Part shown: positions 1 to 13,200 of the stretch, piece by piece
How the letters are laid out: each line of letters starts with the position of its first letter
Position numbering within the stretch: the stretch's first letter is position 1
NCBI RefSeq assembly: GCF_001625305.1
Contig: NW_017803977.1
Span: forward strand, 1 to 64,000
DNA: 64,000 nt
Direction: 5' to 3'
Source: Branchiostoma belcheri
Lineage: Eukaryota > Chordata > Leptocardii > Amphioxiformes > Branchiostomatidae
Notes under the pieces: model-generated
Databases searched by the model: none
What the model saw: the letters and a program-made list of their open reading frames with translations, nothing else
What the model was told of the DNA's origin: nothing
Program-made: the position numbers and the translations under genes

Positions 1-302
1 ATATATATATATATATATATATTATGAGTGGACAGTCCAGTGTTTTGAGTAGTGCGGTCTTACATGTAGGTTTGCAGCGCGAAAGGGCCTTTTGCGGGCA
101 GTCGCCTAGTGCAGTTTGTAATTGCCATAAAAAGGGATAGTGTGTATAGAAGTCGTTGGCAATTTTATGTAATGTAGAGTAAGCGTGCATAACATAGCAT
201 GACCGATATCATAGCATGACCGATATAAACTTTGAAAAGCTAACGCCTAAGCCGGCTAATTGAGCCTTACTTTCTTGTAAGAAACTGTTGGTTTGTCACT
301 AG

Positions 303-1935
303 TTGGTGAACTCCGTAACCGGACCCGGTCAAGCCCTGTCTCTGGCTCTTTGGAAGAGTGTGGAGGTTCCGGGACAGGTGAGTTGTTGTTTTTACTCTCA
401 ATCTGAGATCTTTAAGAGTAAGATTAACATAACAATCATCATCACCACCATCATTATTATCATTATCATTAAGACTAACAGATAAGACATAGAATGGTTT
501 TAGGTGCTGCAAACATTTGCATTAAGTAGAAACACACTATAGCTATGCTTAGAGTGTTACCCTAATCTTTAAAGTGACAATATTGATATTCTAGTACCCC
601 GTTCATAATACAGTTTGAACATTGATAAACAGGTACCACAATAGGGTCAAACATCAGATTTCACTGTTATCCACAGACCAAGCTTCTGTGGGAGGATCCC
701 AGCAAAGTGGGCTGGAGCTACAACACCGCCTACCGCTGGGAGCTGAAGCACCGGGTGGACATCGGAATCATCAGGTAAGGACCGGGTTACTTACGTCTTA
801 CGTAAGCTCGTCGTACGATCAGAAACTGAGGGCATTCTTGGGATATTCGTGCATGTGTCCTGCAAAAGTATGCTGTCTTATTACAGAAAGACAACGTCTT
901 ACATCATTTTATGATTTCTATTCACAGCCTGCTTGAAAAGGAATTTCTATCTAATTTTTTTTGTTGTATTAATTTTGACGTGAAAATAATGTTTTTCTCA
1001 ATTCCGCCAAAATTTTAAAAAAGTCAAAGAAACCAAACTCAGTTCGTTCTGCAATGGAAGGAATATCCTTCCATCCAATAAACAGGTATTCTGCTTCCCA
1101 ATCATTCCCTGAAAGAGACGGTCTGTAGATGTGCAGCTTTGATTAGAAACCCGAAATAAAGTGGGGTGTGTCCCCTTATGTATGTTTAGAAGACAACCTA
1201 ACTTGCTGTTTTGAAATGATTTGAAATATGTACCAATCTTCCAATGTCCAAGTTTTCTCTTCAATTCTTAATCTTATCCCTTAAGTCTAAGTATTTCATC
1301 TACATCAATGTTTTTAAGTGAGATTCTCGTACGCCTGTCCGTATAGGTTCCGGCTGTACTCCGGCAGTCTCCTTGTGGTGGACTCCGGTGACGTTCTGGA
1401 CGCCTCTCTCCGCGGAGGCCGCCTGGGGGTGTACTGTTACTCCCAGGAGAACGTCATCTGGTCTGACCTCGTCGTCAAATGCGATGGTGAGAAATTGCTG
1501 AAGACTCAACAACACATTTTCTGACAATAAAAGATGTGTTTAAAATATCAGCTAGGATAATAGAGTACATACAATCTCATAATAAGTACAATTATAACAG
1601 AAATTGTATCTTCTTTCCTCTCAAATTTCCCTGCACAGTGCTTCTCTCGGCATATACGGTATGCCTTGCTTCGGCTCTGCTAATTTGAGGCTTAATTTCC
1701 GCACTTAGGGACGTGATCGAGAGAAAGCATGGCGCAGGAAAATGTCTCATGATCTTTTAATACTTTACTAATGCCTAGGAAGCAAGAGGCTTTCAGCATT
1801 TCACCATTCCTTAAGTGATTGCAACAATACGTTTATATTTAACTTTGACATACATGTACATAGGCTGATAGAAGACAACAGCTTAGAGTTAACAGTTGGT
1901 TCTGATTTCTTGCAGGAAACAGTGCATCAGCCTGA
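303..1935 (+). CDS. 3' end of a second thrombospondin-C gene (partial, plus strand)
   Basis: Exons 303-377, 677-774, 1347-1486 and 1916-1935 have good AG/GT borders and the same lengths and phases as the last four exons of the minus-strand gene. They encode the C-terminal half of a thrombospondin C-terminal domain from [10 protein letters not shown] to VVKCDGNSASA and TGA at 1933-1935. Over the first ~105 residues I see one difference (Val for Thr in the DLVxKCD segment); the tail differs (GNSASA versus GISTAA). The introns are only partly alike. An AATAAA at 2024-2029 follows. The upstream exons lie left of the window. It is a convergent, tail-to-tail paralogue, or an inverted allelic copy placed here by assembly. 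Confidence 0.85.
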
Positions 1936-2023
1936 TGTCCTAACGGGATAACGGAAAACGCTGTGACTTCCATCAGCTTTCTCCATTTTTATGGAAATAT
2001 ATGTAGCAGTAATTAATTCAGTC

Positions 2024-2029
2024 AATAAA
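2024..2029 (+). terminator. Polyadenylation signal AATAAA
   Basis: AATAAA (in GTCAATAAAGG) 89 bases after the TGA of the plus-strand thrombospondin-like gene; correct spacing for its poly(A) signal. Confidence 0.6.
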
Positions 2030-2035
2030 GGAATA

Positions 2036-2483
2036 TCCATGCAAATGAAACGCAACTACTCACGCTCATATAGTCAAGGAAGTACAGATTAAGGAACATC
2101 TTCAAAATATCCAATGGTTTGTGTTGCTTACCTTGTGGAACAGGTAGGGTGTGTCCTCAGACATCATGATACATTATACACGTCAAAGAAGTAATTCCAT
2201 AGCCCCGCCTCCTTGATATATGAACTACGTTTCTAATTACCATTGATTAGATTCAGTATACCTAACAACTATAGCAATATTCAACAATCAAGCTAAGCCC
2301 ATCTCGTTACTTCACAAGTTTTATTTGTTTTATGCCACAGTCCTTCATGTAAAAAGGGGCCGGAAGACCCAGGTTTATTTTAAATGACCGCGGGTGACCC
2401 CATTTCGAACACCGTTCTATTCGAATTACGTCAGATCGAACATGGTTCGGGTTCTACTGCAGGTGGGGAGATCCGGGCCCAAC
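2036..2483. other. Downstream flank of plus-strand gene, no gene seen
   Basis: AT-rich sequence after the poly(A) signal with no repeat or coding signal that I recognise. Confidence 0.5.
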
Positions 2484-2486
2484 TTT

Positions 2487-3047
2487 GGCCGTGTTTATGT
2501 GAAGTCCCCCAAACCGCGATTCGGGTAACTCACATTCCTCACATCTGGTCCACGTGCCACACATTCCTTTGAAACCGTGTCCGATCACAATTCGCCTGAG
2601 CTACATTTATTGTTGTTTGATGAAAACACGCAAGGTAGCGTGTTATTGAATGTCAGAGGTCAACGACCTGCTTGCTGATGCCCCTCTCCCAGCGTATCTC
2701 GGCCGAATGCCAACGTGGTCCCGCCAGAGGCGGTAAAGCTCGCCCTAGAACGGACACATTATTTGACCATTACTGCTCTTTAAGTTGCTGCCTCGTAAAA
2801 GTTGGTATTGCATATAAATAAAGAAATATCACCTCGTAATCCATGACCAGGCGAAGTTACATTAAAATCGCATTGCGTTCAGACGCAAATCGCGATGCGG
2901 GAAAACCGATTCGAAACCACCTCTAGAAGTGGTTTGGGATCGAGGCGCTTTTAATGTGATTTGGAGCGTTCAGATGGATCCACTTGAAACCGGCTTCGGG
3001 GTAAACCACATGTAAAGCGCCTTGGGCGACTTCACATGAACACGGCC
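2487..3047. mobile_element. 561-base MITE with TTT target duplication
   Basis: Begins GGCCGTGTTTATGTGAAGTC and ends in the inverted form (GACTTCACATGAACACGGCC). TTT at 2484-2486 and 3048-3050. No coding capacity seen. An inverted sister copy is at 13170-13744, highly similar throughout. Confidence 0.88.
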
Positions 3048-3199
3048 TTTGACCACCGTGTTTTCCAATGACGTCATCAAGCCCTCATAATATATCATAT
3101 CAAAATATACATAAACTAACTCCTAATTACACATAAATATTTCATAGTTATGAATAAATTAACTCATAGTTATGAATATTCTAATATACCTACCTAGGT

Positions 3200-4345
3200 A
3201 TAATTATGTCTTCGTCTGGCAGTTATTCTTTAGCCAAAAAACAATTATCTTTAAAAGCTCGTAAAGCAATATTTAGTCTTAAACCCCTCATCCGCACCTC
3301 TTTGTCCCCCAAGGCCTTACTCAAACTCTTTGATGCGTGCATCAAATCTATAATGTTATACGCCTGTGAGATCTGGGGTAAAGATTATTCAAATGACAAT
3401 TGTCCTGTAGAGATAACTCAGAACCGCTTCTGTAAAAATATTCTTGGTGTGCACAGGAATTCTAGTAACCTAGCAAGTAGGGCAGAACTTGGGTTGTTCC
3501 CAACAGATGTATAGATGTATCCGTCCGTGTAGTTAAATACTAGTTAAGACTCAAACAACTGGACACTTTCACACACCCCTTACAAGTAGATGCATTACTC
3601 TGTCAGCAACACAATATGGGAAATAGTGGTAAGAAAAGTTGGCTACACCATGTCAAAGAAATAATTAACAATGCAGGCTATTCTTTTTTATGGAACACCA
3701 ACCACTGTACATTAGACAACAAGAGCATATGTACATTGTTGAAGGGAAGACTAACTGATATGTATGTTCAAACGTTCTTTCACCAATTGTCTGTAGATAA
3801 CGGCAAGCTAAGATTTTACAAGACCGTCAAATCCGAATACTCCATGGAAAAATATCTATACCACAATGAATTCGACGAACGAGCTGCCATGTGTAAGATT
3901 AGAATAAGTGCGCATCCACTAGAGACAGAAAAAGGCCGCTATAAAAAACTACCTGTGCACGAGAGATTATGTAAATATTGTACAATGAATGCAGTGGAAA
4001 ATGAAACACATTTTGTTAGCCAGTGTCCTCACTATGAGAACGAAAGAAACAGATTATTTCAGACAGTTACAACAATCTCTCCATCATTTCGTCATTTAGA
4101 AGATCACCAAAAGACTACATTTCTACTAAGATCACAAAACCCACTAATTATGCAGAATGTGGGACTATTCATTATCCACTGCCTTCAAAGAAGAAGTCGA
4201 ACCCCTTAATAGCTAGAGTAGTAGTAGAAGTAGAGGTTTTTCCAGACAGATTGTTACCTGTCTCCTGTTTCTGTATACTTGACTGTACAAGCAATTAGCC
4301 TTCGGGCATGATTTTGCAAATAAACATCGGTTTATATTCGAAAAA
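3200..4345 (+). mobile_element. CR1-like LINE 3' fragment
   Basis: Frames at 3206-3514 and 3616-4209 carry LFDACIKSIMLYACEIWG, FCKNILGVHRNSSNLASR and a Cys/His unit CKYCTMNAVENETHF, as at the C-terminus of several CR1-group LINEs. At least one frame break separates the two parts near 3515-3615. It ends in CAATTAGCCTTCGGGCATG, AAATAAAC and an (AT)n tail. A related degenerate copy is at 45861-46560. Confidence 0.75.
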
Positions 4346-5078
4346 AATATATATATAATCGATTGCATGTCGTTAACTAATTAGCTACATTTCTGCATGC
4401 ATCTGCATATCCTTAACATAAATCTGCATACGCTTAGCATAATGACGGTGACCTCTGATCCGCATCGCCTGAATAATATCATAATGGTGTTTAAGTTTTG
4501 CATTTCTACCTTCTGCTTGGGTCGGTGAGGCCATGGGACTGCTTTATGTGGTCATTTGTAAAATAGTCTGTGACAATGCAGTTCGTGTAGAACTAACATT
4601 TGGTATTTGTATTCAATTGTTTAAACTGTTTTTTTCGAGTTCATTTAGTGATGATTTTTTTAGTAGCAAAGTACTTTGATTATTGAACAAAATTGTTTTG
4701 TTGTATTTGTGGTATTTCTTTGAAGTTTTAGTGTGCTTGATCAGTTTGTGACAAAATCAGATATCAAAAGCTAAAAGACAAGAAGCAAAAGGTTTGGCTG
4801 TTCATTGTTTACCAATTGTTTGTACAAGACCCACAGGATGTGTGTGTGGGGGGGGGGCTGTTGCACGAAGGGATGTTGTGATGTGATTGATTTGTTGAAT
4901 GGACCATCAAGACAGAAAATCGACAATTATAGTCAAATAATTAGACAAGGATGGATGGGATAAATACTGTTATTGGTTTGATAAGTAGGTGATGTCCAAA
5001 ACAAGGTAGAGGAAGCTGTGGAATGATAGCGTATATAACGTTTGACACAGTCAGGTATTTTGAATATGTTTTTTTGTA
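4346..5078. other. Intergenic stretch between convergent genes
   Basis: Lies beyond the poly(A) signals of both tail-to-tail genes. AT-rich with a G run at 4850-4857; no coding signal. Confidence 0.5.
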
Positions 5079-5079
5079 C

Positions 5080-5085
5080 TTTATT
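5080..5085 (-). terminator. Polyadenylation signal AATAAA (minus strand)
   Basis: AATAAA on the minus strand about 195 bases after the TAA at 5279 of the 28-exon gene. The 3' untranslated sequences of the two tail-to-tail genes share blocks (ATCCTAACxGGA, GCTGTGACTT, ATCAGCTTT), which confirms that the last exon was chosen correctly. Confidence 0.55.
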
Positions 5086-5278
5086 AGTATATGTTTTCTG
5101 ATATTGGGTTAATGAGAATACTATTTATACGCAATAATTAGCCTTTCTGGTGAAGTGTGTCAATTTGACAAGATGATGATGAAGATGACGAGTCAATTTG
5201 AATTGCCTGTTGGCAAAGCTGATAAAAGTCACAGCCTCGATCGAGCTTCAGTAGTCCTGTTAGGATGTTTGTCTCCAA

Positions 5279-8200
5279 TTAGGCGGCTGTACTGATGCCT
5301 GAAAAAAAAAACACCAACAAAATATAATCCGTGGGGTAGTGTGGCGTAACGGTAGTCTTCGAGCCGGAACAGAGAGGTCCCTTTTTCGAATCCTGCTATG
5401 CCATCGATCTTTTGCCCTTGGAAACTACACTTTCCACGACTTTCCTTACTTCGCACTGTTAAAACAGAGTACTGTATTGCCCTCTGTGTTGGTACATGGT
5501 GGCAGCATAAAAATAAGTTCAAAAAATAAACTTCAGTGTACGTTTACCATGTCTCGTGATTAGTTATATGTTAGAATAAAAGGAAATATAATCCCCCCCC
5601 CCCAGCCATGTAAAAAAGGATCTAGGCATCCATTTCTAATAAAATATTAAATGTTTCTTATACCATCGCACTTGGTGACGAGGTCAGACCAGATGACGTT
5701 CTCCTGGGAGTAACAGTACACCCCCAGGCGGCCTCCGCGGAGAGAGGCGTCCAGAACGTCACCGGAGTCCACCACAAGGAGACTGCCGGAGTACAGCCGG
5801 AACCTACACGGACAGAGGATAGACAAATCAGACCTTGAAACAAGAATGCGCGAGCTTTTTAGCTAACTTCGAAACGTAATTGTTAGGACTAGCGGTCCTG
5901 TACTTGGATATAAGCAATAGATAGCATAGAAGTCGAAAGATACAGATACAGAAATCCAGAAGGCTTACATATAGTAAGATATTTTGAAGAAAAGGCTGTT
6001 CATGCTGATGATGATAATGGTATCACAAATGCCATATTGCATTGCTTTAACATTATTCAGACAGGGCGGTTTGGGTCCTGGTAGGACCTGTAACTCAGCA
6101 GCCACTTGTTTGTTTGTTTGTTTTTATTTGTTTACCCAGGGTGCACATATCGCCACTAAGGCGTTTTTCAATGTGCCCTGCAGGCATACATAAATGAAAT
6201 ATACAATAAAATAAAATAGTAGGCCACAAATTTTTTAGAGAATGGTAGTAAAATTAGATAACAACAACGTTGATGTCGTTATGCCTGCCTCCTGCCTTCC
6301 TTTAGTAAAGTTATGGAGAAAGTTGTAAGCACTCAAATATCAGAATATTTTCACCTGAATGCCCTGATGTCACCTTACCAACATGCTTTCAGAAAACATC
6401 ATTCAACTGGCACTGCACTCTTGCAACTAGTTGATGATTGGTACTGTAAAATAGATCAGGGGAACATCGTCGGGGTTATCTTTCTGGACTTCTCCGCTGC
6501 TTTTGATTTAGTGGATCACAGCCACCTGCTACAAAAACTGGCATGTTACGGTTTCTCAGATACAGCGGTTGATTGGATGGGTAGTTATTTGGCAGGGAGG
6601 GAACAATGTGTACATTTCAACGGCACAAACTCTTCCTTCAGGGAGATACATTGCGGTGTTCCCCAAGGCAGTTGCCTTGGGCCGTTGCTTTTTACCATCT
6701 TTACTAACGACCTGCCATTTACCGTGACGGAGACTATCCCCGCCATGTACGCAGACGATACTTCTGCATATGCGTGTGCGCCATCAATTGAGACAGTAAC
6801 GGTCAAACTACAGACGGATATGAATAACATATGTGAATGGGTGCGTTCAAACAAACTTTTCTTGAATCCAAAAAAGACGAAGTGTATGTTGCTTGGTAGT
6901 AGGCCCAAAATGTCAAAGAAACTTCAACTCACCTTATCTGCTGATGGGAGCCCAATACAACAAGTAACGACTATGAAGCTACTTGGTAGCACATTAGATG
7001 AATGTCTGACATGGGACTTCCATATAGAAAATACTATTAAGAAAATGGCTCGATCCTTGGGGGTTATTAGAAGAAGTGCAGCATATCTGGACCCGGCGTT
7101 GCTGAAACTGTTGGCTGAGACACTTACCCTGACACACTTGGACTACTGTACAGCGGTTTGGTCCCCTACCTCACAAAAGAACATCACCGCACTCCAAGTA
7201 ATGCAGAACAAGGCAGGGAGACTTGCACTGAGAACTCACCGGACATCGGTGAAGCATATGCACAGTGTGCTATCATGGCTGACAGTTGGTGACAGACTCT
7301 ATGTTAACAACATGTGTACCTTCCACAAGTTGCTTTTCTATAAGCAACCAACAACACTTTACAGTAAACTGCAGCTTGTATCTAACCAGCACGGTTACAG
7401 TACGAGATCTGCAGCAAGGAATAATTTTAAGCTGCCAAAGCCAAAAACATCGGCAGCTACTAAATCTTTCCTCTACAGATGCTCAAAACTGTATAACACA
7501 CTTCCATGTCATATCAGAAAATCAATACCTACCAGTTTTAAAACTCTCATCAAAGACAGACTGAAACAAGCTATACAGAATTGACAGTAAACTAAGATTG
7601 AATATTAATTGTATATATACTGTGTATGATGATGTAAATATGATGATGTATATATGTATGTGTTTTGATGTTTTGTAACGTTTATGTGTATACTCTCTCC
7701 TGGAAGAGTAGCTGTCACCCTCGGGTGGGCAGCTAAAGGAGAGTTTTAAACCAATAAAACCAATGACGTAAAACGGCGTTATTATAACGTCATTATGAGG
7801 TTTATTGAGCTAAAATTCTTAAATATTTTTTCCATAATACCCAGAGGAATACATCCAAATGTTAGCTTAAAGTGTCTTTCATAGAATATTAAGGTTTACT
7901 AAGACTTACGTTGTCCCTGGCAACAACATTGACGTCAAGATTACGCCATCTTGGATCGTAAATCTTAAAGTTTTGAATAACATTTCTGTCTGAACATGGC
8001 CACAGCAAAATACACCAGAATTTTATACAAGAGAAATCTTATCAGGCACTATTTTTAAACCCTTTGCTTTATTGTGTATCATCTTCAGAGGAATATGATA
8101 ATTTTACAATGTTAATCAAAATACTTCACACATGGCAGTGAATGGCATCATATTCCTTTACAGTGGCACAATAATTCCAGTTTTAGTGGTATATTCATAT

Positions 8201-10248
8201 TATTATTGAAAATTGGTGGTCGTACGATACGTAGCTGTAGGAGGTGTATCTCATCCACCGGCAATTCTACTCGTGGGGGGGGGGGCTATCGGCGGTGGAT
8301 GCGACTCCCCCTTTATTATAATTAGCTCATATAGCTCCTAAACTACTGCAGGTTACAATACCTGATGATTCCGATGTCCACCCGGTGTTTCAGCTCCCAG
8401 CGGTAGGCGGTGTTGTAGCTCCAGCCCACTTTGCTGGGATCCTCCCACAGAAGCTTGGTCTGTGAAAAAAAAAATTAAAAATATTGCCAAGTGTTTAATT
8501 GCATTATATTTTTTATCAACCTAATATTGTAACATCAACGTTGTTTCTTTCAACATATAGGTAGGTAGAACGGGTTTCAATGACCAATGCATTCCTCTAA
8601 TAGGCACTCGCGATCGGTATCCGATTTCAGTAACGTTTAACCACGCTTCATATAATCATTTCATTGATTTCAGCGCATACTAGTTTGTACTTACCTAATA
8701 TGCAAAGCTGAACACGAACCAGTAGTATACGTTACTTCTTAGTTGTGAAAGCATCACGAACCTCTTATCATGAAGTCGTTTGTTTTTTTACATTGAAAGC
8801 CATGGCAAATTGAGTAAAAACAACAACTCACCTGTCCCGGAACCTCCACACTCTTCCAAAGAGCAAGAGACAGGGCTTGACCGGGTCCGGTCACGGAGTT
8901 CACCAACTAGAGAAAGAGAAACACTTTATTTGAACCTAATGCAACAGCATTTACAATACAGACAGCCTACAGCAGACACAATTTCTTTGGCTCATATCGC
9001 AAGTCAATGATGTTAGAATCTTGATTTACTAAAATGTTACAACTACGAAGAGAAAATTATTTTTGCCCAGAGTTGTCCTTCTGGCTATTGCCGTCGTGAT
9101 AATGTAGAGAACGATACATGGCCATGAAGTAGGATTCTAGATTTTTATTGTATTGTCCATCTGTGTTGGTAGTGATAATGTGATCAATGTTGAAATTTAT
9201 TCCAACTTCGCCTCCATCAGGATAAAGAATTACCAGTCACTTCCGATCGTACATCCGCGAGAGTTATCGGCACGTGACTTAATTCTCACGCAATTTATAT
9301 TTACGTCAGCAAATTGTCTAGCGTGCCTGGCATTTTATACCGTTCACCGTCTCTGTTTAGTGTGGATACAGTGCGGTGATGTATATAACCTCCTTCTACC
9401 TCTTGCTTGGAATAAAGTTCAACATTGTACTAAGATTTTATTTACCTTCAGCTGTACCCCCGCCTGTCCTCCGCTGCTGTCCCCTGCCTGTTTCCAGGAC
9501 ATCAGGTAGAACCGAGAGTTGCTCTGATAGCTGAAGACGAAACCCACAAAGTCGTCATCAATCTGGGTGTTCACAAAGAAGGTTCCACGGTAGTCCAAGT
9601 TACCGAAGTAGTCAGAACCTGCATGTGGCAAAATAGCCTTTGTTGCCATTGTAAAAACATACTAGCCTAATACGTAACTTATATGTGCACATAAGTATTA
9701 AGTTATTAATTGAGTCTTACTTGCCTACCATTTCGGTTTAATATTATGTAATACCTACCTAGTACAAGGCCTGGGCCACTGTTCACCTTCTGGATTATGT
9801 CACTTCCCTGTAACATATTTCGAATTTGTATTAGTTAAACAATAAATACAATCTGTAATTTTTCTATACACTACGTACGTGCACTTTAAAAATGTTAGTT
9901 AATTAGAAATTGGTTGATGATTTTTTTTAGCTGATTTGATTTCAAAATTCTCATTCAATGGTATTCTAACCCGTGGTTGTTTAAAGATGGCCCGTAAAGA
10001 TACCAGTGTTCTACATGAAGAGACCGAAATCAAACGCTTAATATGCGTTGTTGTTGTTTTTGATTTTGTTGATACCTCATTAAGGAACTCCCAAACCGGA
10101 AGGTTGTCAGTGCTGCCTGCCAGGTTGACGGTTTGGTAGTTCCTGAAGTCCGTACGGGCGATGACCCCACTCTCAGGACACACGTCATCAGCGTCAGGCA
10201 CGCCGTCCATGTCAAAATCACCGGTACAGACATCACCTACTCCGTCTC
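5279..10248 (-). CDS. Exons 22-28: thrombospondin C-terminal domain
   Basis: Exons 10248-10076, 9807-9759, 9618-9446, 8906-8832, 8459-8362, 5803-5664 and 5298-5279. Diagnostic pieces: [112 protein letters not shown]. These match the L-lectin-like beta-sandwich of thrombospondins along its whole length. The last exon gives GISTAA then TAA. A SINE lies in the last intron, and a LINE in the intron 8362-5803. Confidence 0.93.
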
Positions 10249-13200
10249 CTGGCATAGTTTGTATTCCTTTTACTATTTTGAACCAGGCATGGTGAATTCA
10301 GTGGCAGTTTTTGTATTACACTACAATGCAATAATTTTCAAACTGAAATTGTTGTAGGTCCTCTCACCGTCAAAGTCTCTATTATCCAGACTGGGAACGA
10401 GACGACAGTTGTCTACGTCATCCAGTATTGTGTCGTCATCATCATCATCGTCACAAAGGTCTCCTGTAACCGGTTGAGCCGTTAAATGCAATGATGCATC
10501 TTAATAGAAAACATAATTGCTGCAAATATCTAATGGGGAAGCAACTGTACTTGGTAGCATTAATTTATACTTAAGTTCTTGAAAAAAAAACGTTTAAACA
10601 CGTGAAACCTGTCCTGGGTAGAAAATCTCGTAATATGTTTCTTTAAAAACAGACTTAGGTTCGTATATATAAGGCTGTATATTTTTCAGTGAAATTAGTC
10701 TGTTTTGTTGTGATAAATATTAGAAAGAAATGTTAATACCTGCTCCGTCCTTGTCCGTATCCAGTTGTTGACTGTTGGGGATGTCAGGGCAGTTGTCAAA
10801 GGAGTTCGGGATCCCGTCTGCATCGCTTTAAATATTAAAGAAACTATATAAATGACGAAGGTCAAATGATAATTTGAACTTTTTTTTCGCTCCGATGAAT
10901 CATTTTATCTTACACTAAAATGACATTAAAATACCTGTCGGCGTTGTCCGTACAGGCATCGCCGACGGCATTTTCATCGAGGTCAAACTGAAAAGAAAAC
11001 AAATCATTATTAGACTGATGTTGCCTACTAAAAGACTAATAAAACCTAGAAAGGAATGTGTGGGTCATTGCGCACGACTTACGTGCAACGTGACCCCAGG
11101 TAACCCGCAATGGAGCACGTGTTCGATGGCCAACGGCAGATGGAACGGGCCATTCTTAGATCGAACGTGGAACGGGTATAGCATTTTTGGCCCTTTTTGG
11201 CTGAAAATAGCCATTAAAGTCCCCCAAATGAGTCATTTGGAGGCAGTGTATGCCAAACATGTGACTGCTATTCTGTAGATACATGTTTAAGGTACCCTTA
11301 TACCGAATTTCAGATCATTTGGTTGTAATACCAGGGCTCAGGATCAAAAAATCCAGTATTTGTAGAAAAATGCCCCAAAAAACCTTCATAAAAAATTTTC
11401 AAACGCATGTATAAAAAAAAGTAAAAACGCCTGGGGGTATTGGCCCCCTCTACATTGTACGTCCATACCAAATTTCAAGTCATTTAGCTTGAAAATGACA
11501 AAGTTGAATCTATTTAACGGAATAGCGGAGGAGAAGAAGAAGAAACACGAGAGAACACGAGAGAAAAATTGTTCTACAAGGTGGAATGGCTTCTCTTCAA
11601 TCTCGCAAGGGATGATGGGATGGACGAGTCCACTCAAAACAGAGGGGGCCTCATGACAATATTACACAGGATGTGCCATCCTCCCTCCATTATATAACGT
11701 TATTTCATCCATACCGTGGTATGGACTGAAATATAAACACTACCAGATACATCCAGGCATCCAAAGAACACTGATACGCCACGCTCAACACTTGCTCCAT
11801 TCCTTTAGTACGGCTTGATGACTTACCTGATTGACATTTGCGACCGTTGGGCAGTTGTCACAGACATCTCCGATCCCATCTCCGTCAGAATCTTCCTGCT
11901 GAACGTTAGCTACAAACGGGCAGTTGTCCTCGTGGTCAAGAAGCCCTAACAACACATATAACCTATATTATTAAGAAGGTACTTTAATAGACTAAAGCAA
12001 AAAATAACAGTTTAATCATCAATGTATGTAATAATCGAGTTGTTTTCGTTCACATATAATAAGCACGTTTTGTTTTTTCTAATAAGTTAATCAATAAAGT
12101 CGATTACTCAAGTTGCTTATGGTATACCTTAGACCTTAGGTCTACTGTTGCATCGGTCTACTAGAAGTGTTATATGCTTATCGTATATGCTATGTTATTA
12201 TTAATCAACACACTAATGCAGTTAACTTTAGGAAATAATGAATCGCAGACAGCTATGAACATACCATTTGCAAAGCGTATGCATAATGTAGACATAATGT
12301 GAACATAATAACGTCACTGATGCAATCAAACGCACCGTCACTATCGGCATCACTGTCGCACACATCCCCCACACCGTCCCCGTCTGTGTCCCGTTGGTCA
12401 GTGTTGATGTCCGTGGGACAGTTGTCACACACGTCACCCACTCCATCACCGTCACTGTCCGTATGGTCCATGGTCAATAGCAGCGGGCAATTGTCCTTTC
12501 AAGGATTAAGCAAAAGCAAATATTTAGTTTGCTTCTTCGACAAGTGTGTTGCAATGTGTTGTTGAAAAAAAACAGTGTATTAACGTTATAGAATTATTTT
12601 TTGAAACCTACAGACGTCAGTTGATGTGTCAATCCCTTCTTTCCATCTTATGTCATTGTTCTCAGAGCCAGTCGGGTTCAGACTTTCCTCCATTTATGAT
12701 GTTAGTAGGAAGCTTGTAGCCAATTTAGCTACTAACATTCTGACAGGAGATAATTTTGATTTCCTTGGCGGTAATGTCTGTAGTTTAATGTATTTAATTC
12801 GTAACCTGTTTTATAGTTACCTCGATATTAAGTAACCCATCGTTGTCCATATCATTGTCACATACGTCTCCCATTTCGTCTCCGTCTCTGTCGTCCTGAC
12901 CACTGTTAGGGACACCTGGGCAGTTGTCCTAAGGCAACATCAAGTTCACATTATTGACAAACAACCCATGGATCAAATGTTTCTTTCTAATCTGGTGTGG
13001 ACAATTGATTCTACTAGAACATATAACAACATAGTTCACATCGTTGACAAATGATCAACAAGTCTTTATTCTAACTAGTGACGGTAAATGAGAATTGTTC
13101 TATCGGAAAAATTAAAACTAACAAGGCATTCAATTAACGACTGACAAGGATAAAACGTAGAGAGATAAAGGCCGTGTCTACGTGAAGTCACCCAATGCCC

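Noticed and set aside
4849-4858. G run as possible regulatory or quadruplex site
   Set aside because: A single short run in AT-rich flank, without further G tracts nearby.
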